Below, one piece after another: positions 6,973 through 13,421 of a stretch of DNA of 13,559 nucleotides (position 1 is the stretch's first letter; the number at the start of each line of letters is the position of its first letter). The stretch is taken from contig DASYQR010000116.1 of the NCBI GenBank assembly GCA_036005325.1, forward strand, positions 1 through 13,559. The letters are read 5' to 3'. A program made the translations under genes and the position numbers. This DNA comes from SCTG01 sp036005325. Its GTDB lineage: Bacteria > Nitrospirota > Nitrospiria > Nitrospirales > NS-4. Below the pieces are notes generated by a model. The model was not told where the DNA came from. It worked only from the letters and a program-made list of their open reading frames with translations, and did no database searches.

Positions 6973-9255
6973 CTAAAACTGGCTGTACTTCTTCCTCAAC
7001 CGTTGCCGGATGACTTCGGCGCCGGTGTTGAGGAGGAACGTGATGACGAACAGCAGCGTGGCGGCCATGAACAGGGTCCGGTACAACGTGCCGCCATGCG
7101 GCGCTTCCGGGATCTCGACGGCGATGTTCGCCGACAGCGTCCGGAAGCCGTCGAACAGGCTCCAGTCCATGATCGGGGTGTTGCCCGTGGCCATCAGGAC
7201 GATCATGGTTTCTCCCACGGCCCGTCCGAAGCCGATCATGAGCGCCGAAAAGATCCCCGGGCTCGCCGACACGAAGACAAGCCGGGCGAGGGTTTGCCAG
7301 GGCGTGGCCCCCAGCGCCAGGGAGCCGGCGATCAAATTCCGCGGGACGCTGGAAAGCGCCTCTTCGGAAATGCTGAAGATGATAGGGATGATGGCGAAGC
7401 CCATGGCGAACCCGACCACCAGGGCATTGCGTTGGTCGTAGCGAACTCCGAAAACGTTCGCGAGCCAGCCCTTGTAGTCGGAGCCGAAGAGCAAGGATTC
7501 GATCTGAGCGTTCAAGCTCAGACAGAGGAGCACGGCGCCGACGATCACCGGCATCAGAAGGAGGGCCTCGGAGCCGGCGCGAGCGCGGTTGCGGATGGTG
7601 AAGGGCACGAATTGCCAGAGGAGCGTCGCCAGGATCACGCTGAGAGGGATCACGATGAACATGGCCGTGACGGCGGGGAAGATCCGTTCAAGCAGGGGCG
7701 CCATCCAGAGCCCGGCCAGAAATCCCAGGACGACGGTCGGCAGGGCCGCCATGATTTCGATCGTCGGCTTGATCTTGGCGCGGAGATCGGGATGCATGAA
7801 CATGGACGTATAGATGGCGCCCAGCACCGCCAGGGGGACCGCCAACAGCATCGCGTAGATCGTGCCTTTGAGCGTCCCGAAGAGGAGGGGCGTCAACCCG
7901 AGCTTGGCTTCGAAATCGTCGGTGGCGCCCGATGATTGCCAGACATGCTCCGGCTTCTCATACCCTTCGTACCAGACCGGCCGGAACAGGCTGGCGAAGG
8001 ATGTTTCAGGGTGGGGGTTGCGGATCGCATAGGTGAGGAGTTGACCCGTATCAGTTAACGCCACGGCGCCGTTGGCCTTGGGCGCGAACATGACGGACTG
8101 CAGGGGCGTTCCGTTTCCGGAAAACCGCAGAAGAGTTTGCTCCGAAGTCGAATAATGGACGAACAGATTCCCCTGCGCGTCGCCGGTGATGAAGCCCTTG
8201 TCCCGCTGCGAGGGGGAAATGCCGGTCACGGCAGCCGGATGCGACGCAAAGCGATGGATGGCCTGGAGCCGCGTGCGGTTGCTCTCATTTGTTGGGCGAA
8301 CGGGCATCCACACCGAGACCCCGCCCGAGCCTGTGCCGATGACCAACGAGCGGTCACCGATCAGGTAGGCCAGTGCGGTGACGGGGATGCCAGGAGGGGC
8401 CACGGCGGGGGACTCGATCAGAATCGGCTGGGTACCCTCTCGCACGTCATAGTGGTAGAGGTTCCCGCCAGCCGTTCCGATCGAGAGTGTCTCTCCGCGT
8501 CCGTCGAGGACGAGAGCTGTGACCGCACCGGTTATCTGCGCGGTCAGTTCGGTTGCAGTGACGATGGGTTCGGCGTCGGCTCCACGGGGTGATGTGACCC
8601 GTGCGAACCAGAGGCGGCCGGCTTCCGTCAGGATCGCCGCGGCCGGTCCTGCATCCGCTTGCTGAAAGGCGAGACGCACGATCGGGCTCTTGGCGGGGTC
8701 TATTTGTACCGGAGCGCCGGTCATGACGGTGGGGCGGATGGTCCTGATGCCGTTTTCAAATCCCGTGGTAAATTCAATGGTCAGGGGGACGATCCGGCCG
8801 TCCTTCGTTCCCAACCCAAAGCGTTCGTTCTTTCCCGATGTCCGCGCCATCGCGGTCACCGGTATCGTGCGCAAGGCAGGCGGTAAGGGCGCGGCCAGGG
8901 GAGCGCCGGTGGGTAAGCTGAAGAAGGAAAGTTGGTCGGCACTACCGGCCCTGAGGAGATAAGCCACTTCCTGCTGTTCATCCACGCCGGCCATCACGGC
9001 CTGAGGGAGGCCGGCTGGCAAGGAACCGGCGGCAAATCGTCCGGACTGTGTGCCCTTCGCCGATGAGAAAAGCGGGGCCACCTCTTTGATCAAAAACAGG
9101 AAGATCCCGAGGATGCTCAGAATGACGGCCAGGCCGCCGGCAGTAATGATGAGCCGGGCCAGGAGGTCGAAGAATCGGCGCAGCTTGTGACGTGCGGCCT
9201 GCTCGGAAACAGCAACCGCAGCCAGCGCGGCCGATTCTGCGACGCTCCTACTCAA
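6973..9255 (-). CDS. pstC: Phosphate ABC transporter permease PstC, long form with beta-propeller-like insert
   Basis: This inner-membrane permease subunit has 760 residues; the short family form has about 300. A basic N-terminus (RHKLRRF) leads to TM1 at about 35-58. Residues about 65-440 form a soluble insert with repeated short beta-type segments (for example TLSIGTAGGNLYHYD, SLVIGTGSGGVSVWM, GFITGDAQGNLFVHY), like blades of a WD40-type propeller; topology places it in the periplasm. The permease core (about 455-755) has the coupling loop SSVPRNLIAGSLALGATPWQ (about 635-654) and GRAVGETMIVLMATG (677-691), both PstC signatures. The start is a TTG overlapping the pstS stop by 8 nt, with AAGGAA about 10 nt upstream, so coupling to pstS translation is likely; the exact start is uncertain. 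Confidence 0.93.
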   Translation of the reverse strand: MSRSVAESAALAAVAVSEQAARHKLRRFFDLLARLIITAGGLAVILSILGIFLFLIKEVAPLFSSAKGTQSGRFAAGSLPAGLPQAVMAGVDEQQEVAYLLRAGSADQLSFFSLPTGAPLAAPLPPALRTIPVTAMARTSGKNERFGLGTKDGRIVPLTIEFTTGFENGIRTIRPTVMTGAPVQIDPAKSPIVRLAFQQADAGPAAAILTEAGRLWFARVTSPRGADAEPIVTATELTAQITGAVTALVLDGRGETLSIGTAGGNLYHYDVREGTQPILIESPAVAPPGIPVTALAYLIGDRSLVIGTGSGGVSVWMPVRPTNESNRTRLQAIHRFASHPAAVTGISPSQRDKGFITGDAQGNLFVHYSTSEQTLLRFSGNGTPLQSVMFAPKANGAVALTDTGQLLTYAIRNPHPETSFASLFRPVWYEGYEKPEHVWQSSGATDDFEAKLGLTPLLFGTLKGTIYAMLLAVPLAVLGAIYTSMFMHPDLRAKIKPTIEIMAALPTVVLGFLAGLWMAPLLERIFPAVTAMFIVIPLSVILATLLWQFVPFTIRNRARAGSEALLLMPVIVGAVLLCLSLNAQIESLLFGSDYKGWLANVFGVRYDQRNALVVGFAMGFAIIPIIFSISEEALSSVPRNLIAGSLALGATPWQTLARLVFVSASPGIFSALMIGFGRAVGETMIVLMATGNTPIMDWSLFDGFRTLSANIAVEIPEAPHGGTLYRTLFMAATLLFVITFLLNTGAEVIRQRLRKKYSQF

Positions 9256-10255
9256 GCTTTTTCAGTTCCTTCTCGATCGCGGCGGCCGAGAGGGGGAAGA
9301 AGCCGTCCTTCACCACCACCTGCTGGCCTTCCCGGCTGTACACGAACTTTAGAAATTCCATCACGATGGGATCCAGCGGCTTGTTGGGCGCTTTGTTGAC
9401 GTACAGGTACAGGTGTCGCCAGAGGGGATAGGAGCCGTTTTCCGCGTTGTGTTGCGTGGCTTCCACAAACGGCATCCCTTCCTTTTCGGCCAAAGGCACG
9501 ACCCGGACCCCCGACGTCAGGTAGCCGATGCCGCTGTACCCGATCCCGGCCCGGTCTTCAGTGACCCCTTGGACCACCGAAGCCGAACCGGGCTGCTCTT
9601 TCACTTCGTCCTTGAAGTCTCCGTTTTTGAGCGCGTGCTCCTTGAAGAACCCGTAGGTGCCGGACGCCGAGTTGCGCCCGTAAATGCTGATCGAGCTGCT
9701 TCCCAAGGGTCCATCCACCCCGACCTGACTCCACTTTTGCACGTTCTCCTTGTAGCCCCAGCGGCGGCTTTTGGAGAACACGGCGTCAACTTGGGCCATC
9801 GCCATCCCCTTGATAGGGTTGTCCTTGTTCACGTACACCGCCAGCGCGTCGATCGAGACCGGGAAGGCGGTCGGCTTATACTTGAATTTCTTTTCAAAGG
9901 CGTCGATCTCTGTACCCTTCATGGGACGCGACATGGGACCGACCTGCGCCGTGCCCTCGATGAGCGCCGGCGGGGCGGTGCTCGACCCCTTGCCCTCGAT
10001 CTGGATCTTGACGTTCGGGTACTGCTTGCGGAACCCCTCGGCCCAGAGCGTCATCAGATTGTTCAATGTATCGGAGCCGATGCTGTTGAGATTTCCGGAG
10101 ACTCCGCTGACCTTGGCGTAGGCCTTCAGATTGGGGTCGAGTTTTATGGCTTCGTCGGCATAGGCTGGAGCCGCGCCGAAGGCGATGGCCATGACCAGCG
10201 ACAGCCATACGGACCAGAAGATGTTGTCTCTTTGATGCTTGTCTCTACGATCCAT
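9248..10255 (-). CDS. pstS: Periplasmic phosphate-binding protein PstS
   Basis: This periplasmic substrate-binding protein delivers phosphate to PstCA. From ATG at 10255 it has 335 residues. A signal peptide is visible: basic start (MDRRDKHQR), hydrophobic core (FWSVWLSLVMAIAFGAA) and a cleavage site after AYA. Phosphate-site motifs include NSIGSDTLNNL near the mature N-terminus, GKGSSTAPPALIEG, and GRNSASGTYGFFKE in the centre; the C-terminal region has the KFVYSREGQQVV helix. ATG at 10273 is in frame, but it lies at the predicted -10, so a transcript from the Pho promoter would not include it; GGAGG sits 4 nt from the ATG at 10255. It is the first gene of pstSCAB-phoU-phoBR and has its own PhoB-box array upstream. 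Confidence 0.95.
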   Translation of the reverse strand: MDRRDKHQRDNIFWSVWLSLVMAIAFGAAPAYADEAIKLDPNLKAYAKVSGVSGNLNSIGSDTLNNLMTLWAEGFRKQYPNVKIQIEGKGSSTAPPALIEGTAQVGPMSRPMKGTEIDAFEKKFKYKPTAFPVSIDALAVYVNKDNPIKGMAMAQVDAVFSKSRRWGYKENVQKWSQVGVDGPLGSSSISIYGRNSASGTYGFFKEHALKNGDFKDEVKEQPGSASVVQGVTEDRAGIGYSGIGYLTSGVRVVPLAEKEGMPFVEATQHNAENGSYPLWRHLYLYVNKAPNKPLDPIVMEFLKFVYSREGQQVVVKDGFFPLSAAAIEKELKKLE

Positions 10256-10273
10256 GAAACCTCCGTACCGCAT

Positions 10274-10279
10274 ATTGTG
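10274..10279 (-). promoter_or_regulatory. Predicted -10 of the pstS promoter
   Basis: CACAAT on the minus strand (4 of 6 matches to TATAAT) lies 11 bp downstream of the last 11-bp-period unit. That is the spacing expected when PhoB replaces a -35 element. It places initiation near 10267, upstream of the chosen ATG at 10255. Confidence 0.5.
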
Positions 10280-10290
10280 ACCAGGCAGTC

Positions 10291-10331
10291 ATTACCGGTT
10301 CGTTACAATCGTGTTACAAATCGGTTAACAC
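10291..10331 (-). promoter_or_regulatory. PhoB-box array upstream of pstS (four half-sites)
   Basis: Reading the minus strand, the 8-mers are GTGTTAAC (10324-10331), TTTGTAAC (10313-10320), ATTGTAAC (10302-10309) and CCGGTAAT (10291-10298). Each starts exactly 11 bp after the previous one. An 11-bp period of direct repeats is the geometry of PhoB boxes. The TTAAC/GTAAC core resembles the cyanobacterial variant (CTTAACCT-like) more than the E. coli CTGTCAT. The array ends 11 bp before a plausible -10, and pstS is the classic target. Confidence 0.8.
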
Positions 10332-10351
10332 GACACCAGACACTCTTCAGA

Positions 10352-11824
10352 CTAGAAGGCAACGAGCACCTTTACGCCGAAAATGTGATTGTCATAATCA
10401 ACCGTCCGGCCGCAGGTGGGACATCCTGCTCCCCCATTTCCGGCGGTCCCTGAGCTGATAGTTTGCCCTGCGACGGTGCCCGAACCAAGCACGGTCTGCT
10501 TCAGGAGGGTGTAGTCCAGAGCGACCGAGAGGTACTTGGAATAGTCATAGCTGACGCCGAACAGGATGGACTGATTGTCGCCCGCTGTGGTGCTCTTGTT
10601 CGGCTTCATGAAGTAGTACCGGCTGAAGAGGCGCACTTTTTCGTCGAACAGCATCGGAATACGGTAATACGCCCAGAATTCCGAACCCTGGCCGTTATGA
10701 AAACGGGGAGTTGAGGTTGAGGGACCATTCCTTGCGCCATATAGTGTGGGGGTGAGTGCCGTAGACCCGTTGTATGTCGCTGGCACAAAGATCCCCGTTG
10801 TGGATCGAGGTGTCCCGATATCCGAGCCATCATCGGCCCAGACATATTGCGCGTTGACTTTAAACCGATCAGTCTGAGGGGCATAGAACTCGATGTTGCC
10901 GAGCAGCCGCTGAGGGTTGAAGTTCTCGATGCCGTTACGCACCGTTTCGTGGTGGCCGAATCCCGAGATGATCACGCCCTTGATCGGCTCTACGCTGACA
11001 CGGCCCAGCCAGGCGTAGCTTCGGCCATCCGGAGTATTCTGGTAGCCTTCCCCATTCATGAAGGAGAAGTGATAGTCGATCGTATTGTTCAAGACCTTTC
11101 CTAAAAGGCTGACGCCCAGGTCGGACGAGGTCTGGAAGTTCTGTTGATCCACCATGATCGGACCCTGGTAGCGGTAGGTCCAGCGGTGCTCTTCATACTC
11201 GATCCAGGGTGTCTGGTGCTGACCGAGCCGGATTTCCAATCCCGGTAGGACGACATGGTTGTAGTAGGCGTATTTCACGAACGTCGAATTGCGCCCGGTG
11301 CCGGCATACCCCGCGAGGCCGAAGGGAGCGGCTTCATGGCAGTTACCAGCCGACGATCCCGCTCCGTTCGGGCAACTGTTCCCGCCGACGTTGTTGACCA
11401 TCTGGTCCAGGGTCAAACGAAAGTGGTGGCCTTCGTCAAACCGTTTGATGAGGGTAAAGTAGGTCCGGGTGAAATGAAAGCCGTTGGCAAGGCTTTTGTT
11501 ATTGTTCGCGGTCGCTGGATTAAGACCTTTGGTCAGCTGATCGGCTGTGAACGAATCTCCTCCCGCATAGGTGAAATCGAAGTAAAAGGTCGCCTTGACC
11601 TCGATTCCCTTGAGCAAATTGGAGACCGCCCCTGACGGCGGCGCGGTCTTGGCCGCGAGTTCTTCCTTCTCGGCCTTGGCCTGTACCCATTCCTCCTTGG
11701 TGATTGAGCCCTTCTCGTAGAGAATGTCTTCGATGCCTTTTCCCGCTGCGTAGCTGGGACCGGAGAGGATCGCGATGATTACAGCGATCGTCCCGATCAT
11801 GCTGGCGAACCGTGCGTACTTCAT
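10352..11824 (-). CDS. Outer-membrane porin, phosphate-selective O/P-like
   Basis: This is a 490-residue protein with a signal peptide (MKYARFASMIGTIAVIIAIL, cleavage after SYA). The short mature N-terminus (GIEDILYEKGSITKEEWVQA) and coiled segment KAEKEELAAK are common ahead of barrels of this kind. The rest alternates polar and aromatic residues in beta-strand fashion and ends in the outer-membrane signature FGVKVLVAF with a terminal Phe. Strand-like stretches such as FRLTLDQM, LEIRLGQHQTPW and VRLFSRYYF suggest a 16-strand porin of the OprO/OprP type; family membership is inferred. Two cysteine pairs (C151/C162 and C468/C471) may lie in loops. ATG at 11824 has AAGGAGG 8 nt upstream; a longer frame to 11914 would run back across the Pho box and is rejected. 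It sits 97 nt upstream of pstS with no clear terminator between. Confidence 0.8.
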   Translation of the reverse strand: MKYARFASMIGTIAVIIAILSGPSYAAGKGIEDILYEKGSITKEEWVQAKAEKEELAAKTAPPSGAVSNLLKGIEVKATFYFDFTYAGGDSFTADQLTKGLNPATANNNKSLANGFHFTRTYFTLIKRFDEGHHFRLTLDQMVNNVGGNSCPNGAGSSAGNCHEAAPFGLAGYAGTGRNSTFVKYAYYNHVVLPGLEIRLGQHQTPWIEYEEHRWTYRYQGPIMVDQQNFQTSSDLGVSLLGKVLNNTIDYHFSFMNGEGYQNTPDGRSYAWLGRVSVEPIKGVIISGFGHHETVRNGIENFNPQRLLGNIEFYAPQTDRFKVNAQYVWADDGSDIGTPRSTTGIFVPATYNGSTALTPTLYGARNGPSTSTPRFHNGQGSEFWAYYRIPMLFDEKVRLFSRYYFMKPNKSTTAGDNQSILFGVSYDYSKYLSVALDYTLLKQTVLGSGTVAGQTISSGTAGNGGAGCPTCGRTVDYDNHIFGVKVLVAF

Positions 11825-11882
11825 GCCCTGTGCCTCCTTGGTTGTCCGAGTTGTGAACGTACGAATCCCCCAAAGCGAGTGG

Positions 11883-11888
11883 AGCCTA
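11883..11888 (-). promoter_or_regulatory. Predicted -10 of the porin promoter
   Basis: TAGGCT on the minus strand is a weak match (3 of 6), but it lies 10 bp from the last half-site of the array, the geometry expected for a PhoB-activated promoter. Initiation near 11876 would leave a leader of about 50 nt. Confidence 0.35.
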
Positions 11889-11898
11889 AGGGACAGCG

Positions 11899-11938
11899 GT
11901 TCCTGTCGAGTCAACGCTGTGTTACGGTCAGGTTAATT
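11899..11938 (-). promoter_or_regulatory. PhoB-box array upstream of the porin gene
   Basis: Minus-strand 7-mers are AATTAAC (11932-11938), CCGTAAC (11921-11927), CGTTGAC (11910-11916) and CAGGAAC (11899-11905), each 11 bp apart. The first three agree closely with the array upstream of the small cysteine-rich gene (AATTTAC, CCGTAAC, CTTTGAC). It places the porin in the same regulon as pst and supports a phosphate-uptake role. Confidence 0.7.
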
Positions 11939-11960
11939 ATTTCTCGCGGGACAGTATGGC

Positions 11961-11990
11961 TTGGACGGGGCAGCAGGTCTGGACTATAAT
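11961..11990 (+). promoter_or_regulatory. Sigma70-type promoter of the lipoprotein gene
   Basis: A perfect TATAAT (11985-11990) is preceded by TTGGAC (11961-11966) with an 18-bp spacer. Initiation near 11997 gives a leader of about 16 nt ahead of the ATG at 12013 and excludes the upstream ATG at 11956. It lies 22 bp from the divergent PhoB-box array. Confidence 0.65.
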
Positions 11991-12012
11991 CGGCCTTCTT
12001 CGAGGAGAGTCT

Positions 12013-12912
12013 ATGCGACTGCATAACAGACGAATGACGAGGTGGGTGCTGACGCCGGCACTCGTGGGTTTCCTGACAGGCTGCGGAATGTTCGCCCCGT
12101 CAAGCCGTGTGTTGTACCAGGAAGGTCGCACGGTCATCCAACTGGAAAAGGATCCCTCTGAAGGAGGGAACACACATCCTGCCGCCGTCACGACGTCGCA
12201 GATGGCGAAGATCCTCGATGGCGTGCTCATCCAACAGGATCGAGGCTTAGCGATGTCGGTCTTTAAAAGCTCTGGAGTATTGGAATCCGCTTTCAATGCG
12301 GATGAGATCGAACTGCTCGCGCCGCTCCTCTCGAAAGGGTTGCAGCGGGCCAATCCCTCGCAGCGTGTCGGCTTCATGTTCTGGAGCCCGACGCCCGGAC
12401 GCGGGTATGCCGCGTTCTCAGGGGCCGTTTCGGTCAGGGACCCATACCTCATATTTATTTTGAGGGAGCATCCAGGCAGCGACTGGCAGGATTCTGCGGC
12501 CACGCCGCTACCGCCCTCTCTGTTTGCGCTGGATTTCCGGCAGGCGTCGTACTTGAAGCCAGGCAGCGACGAAGAGCGCAAGGGAAGTTACAGGGCGCGT
12601 CCCACGCTGCAAATTGACTACCGGCGGTACCTGGCCGCGCTCGACGGCCAGAGTAGCCCGGCTTCGGCGGCCAAGGAACCATCCGTAGCTCCTGCTGCTT
12701 CAGCTCCGACCGAGGTCCGTCCTCCGGTTGCCTCTTCCCCAGTCGCGCCGCCGCGCGATGTGGCGAAGCCGGATAGCGAAGCGGTCAAGGAACTCCAACG
12801 CCGGGTGAAGGATTTAAATGAGGAACTCGTCAGGCTCAAGCAGGAAATCGCCGAGACCAAGCAATTGCTCGCCGACAAGGTTCTTGAACTGAATCGATTA
12901 AAAACGAAATAA
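12013..12912 (+). CDS. Lipoprotein with C-terminal coiled coil, function unknown
   Basis: I do not recognise a named family. The product of 299 residues has a lipoprotein signal peptide: basic start (MRLHNRRMTRW), hydrophobic segment and lipobox LTGC with acylated C24. After it comes a globular region (about 30-213) with a beta-rich segment near GFMFWSPTPGRGYAAFSG and FILREHPGSDW. An Ala/Pro-rich linker follows at about 214-255, then a leucine-heptad coiled coil to the end (256-299, KELQRRVKDL...LELNRLKTK). This suggests an envelope-anchored protein with a flexible linker and an oligomerising or partner-binding tail. ATG at 12013 has GAGGAG 5 nt upstream and follows the promoter at 11961-11990. 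It is divergent from the porin and ends 2 nt from the convergent small gene. Confidence 0.8.
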   Translation: MRLHNRRMTRWVLTPALVGFLTGCGMFAPSSRVLYQEGRTVIQLEKDPSEGGNTHPAAVTTSQMAKILDGVLIQQDRGLAMSVFKSSGVLESAFNADEIELLAPLLSKGLQRANPSQRVGFMFWSPTPGRGYAAFSGAVSVRDPYLIFILREHPGSDWQDSAATPLPPSLFALDFRQASYLKPGSDEERKGSYRARPTLQIDYRRYLAALDGQSSPASAAKEPSVAPAASAPTEVRPPVASSPVAPPRDVAKPDSEAVKELQRRVKDLNEELVRLKQEIAETKQLLADKVLELNRLKTK

Positions 12913-12914
12913 AC

Positions 12915-13118
12915 TTAGCCGATCGCGCGGGCGACTTCCCGCTGGATCGCCAAAGACGACTCGCTGCCGGCGTTTCGGTAGAGCGGGCACTGCCGATGGC
13001 GGCCGGTCGTGCAATACTCTACCCGGTCGATCGTGCTCGGCTCGAACGGGACGATCAACCCGAAGCACTGGGCGGTCGTCCCCGTGGTTTCATCGTCCAC
13101 GAAGTACGGACAGTTCAT
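12915..13118 (-). CDS. Small cysteine-rich protein (67 aa), function unknown
   Basis: The product is soluble, 67 residues, with no signal peptide or membrane helix. It has four cysteines, C3, C18, C36 and C44, in the contexts MNCPYF, AQCFGL, EYCTTG and RQCPLY, plus H41 between the last two. The spacing would suit one metal site (zinc or iron-sulphur); this is inference from the residues alone. I chose ATG at 13118 because AAAGGAGG (13129-13136) lies 10 nt upstream; the in-frame extension to 13211 would cross a strong hairpin and has no Cys. Upstream are a 42-bp inverted repeat and an 11-bp-period PhoB-box-like array. It converges on the lipoprotein gene with stops 2 nt apart. No named family is claimed. 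Confidence 0.75.
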   Translation of the reverse strand: MNCPYFVDDETTGTTAQCFGLIVPFEPSTIDRVEYCTTGRHRQCPLYRNAGSESSLAIQREVARAIG

Positions 13119-13162
13119 AACTGTGTAACCTCCTTTCTTCCTGCGCGCCTGTCGCTTACCTT

Positions 13163-13204
13163 CAGTGCTCCCCCAGGGGTACAGTCCTGGGGGGAGCGGC
13201 ACTG
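13163..13204 (-). promoter_or_regulatory. Strong leader hairpin upstream of the small cysteine-rich gene
   Basis: Outer arms CAGTGC (13163-13168) and GCACTG (13199-13204) pair. Inside them TCCCCCAGG pairs with CCTGGGGGGA (one G bulged), leaving an 8-nt loop and a CGC bulge on one side. On the minus strand it lies in the predicted 5' leader, ending 26 nt before the ribosome binding site. No T-run follows on either strand, so it is not an ordinary intrinsic terminator. It matches no riboswitch I know. Confidence 0.6.
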
Positions 13205-13233
13205 AGGGCACACAGGAGTTTCACTGCACCGTC

Positions 13234-13289
13234 AGTCTGCACTACTGGTTAGACACGCAGGTCAAAGAAAAGTTACGGGCCGGTAAATT
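13234..13289 (-). promoter_or_regulatory. PhoB-box-like array upstream of the small cysteine-rich gene
   Basis: Minus-strand 7-mers AATTTAC (13283-13289), CCGTAAC (13272-13278) and CTTTGAC (13261-13267) are exactly 11 bp apart. A fourth position, GTGTCTA (13250-13256), keeps the period but matches poorly. A weak -10 (CAGACT, 13234-13239) lies 10 bp further on, as at the porin promoter. Orientation is toward the small gene, as for pstS and the porin. Confidence 0.6.
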
Positions 13290-13301
13290 TTCAGCCTAAG
13301 A

Positions 13302-13380
13302 GCGGGTCCTGCCACCGGTTTCCCCCACCGGCTTCACGAAAAGATGCAGGCGGCGGGGGCCCCCAACCGGCGTCACCCGC
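13302..13380 (+). repeat. Palindromic dispersed repeat, copy 3 (79 bp)
   Basis: It matches copy 2 (1447-1526) with one substitution and one missing G, in the same plus-strand orientation. It carries the same outer arms GCGGGT/ACCCGC, second arms CCGGTT/AACCGG and GGGGGCCCCC core. It is intergenic, between the Pho-box-like array of the small gene and the rnpB promoter, and ends only 5 bp before the predicted -35. Confidence 0.85.
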
Positions 13381-13385
13381 TAAGT

Positions 13386-13415
13386 TTCAGAATGCTTCGT
13401 GTGTTCTGCTATAAT
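13386..13415 (+). promoter_or_regulatory. rnpB promoter
   Basis: A perfect -10 TATAAT (13410-13415) is preceded by TTCAGA (13386-13391, 4 of 6 matches to TTGACA) with an 18-bp spacer. Initiation near 13422 fits the expected 5' end of RNase P RNA. Confidence 0.7.
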
Positions 13416-13421
13416 GAGCTT

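Noticed and set aside
7003..7935. Plus-strand frame rich in His, Arg, Gly, Asp and Glu, opposite pstC
   Set aside because: The composition is typical of antisense frames over membrane proteins; no motif seen.
9413..10453. Long plus-strand open frame (346 codons) opposite pstS
   Set aside because: The pstS protein is unmistakable, and this frame would also read through the Pho-box region; a shadow.
11825..11914. N-terminal extension of the porin
   Set aside because: It reaches into the Pho-box array and lies before a typical signal peptide that has its own ribosome binding site.
11937..12581. Minus-strand frame opposite the lipoprotein gene
   Set aside because: The lipoprotein has a promoter, ribosome binding site, lipobox and coiled coil; the opposite frame has none of these.
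13163..13204. Intrinsic terminator for the 13.1-kb gap
   Set aside because: The hairpin is strong, but no T-run follows on either strand, and it lies upstream, not downstream, of the nearest gene.
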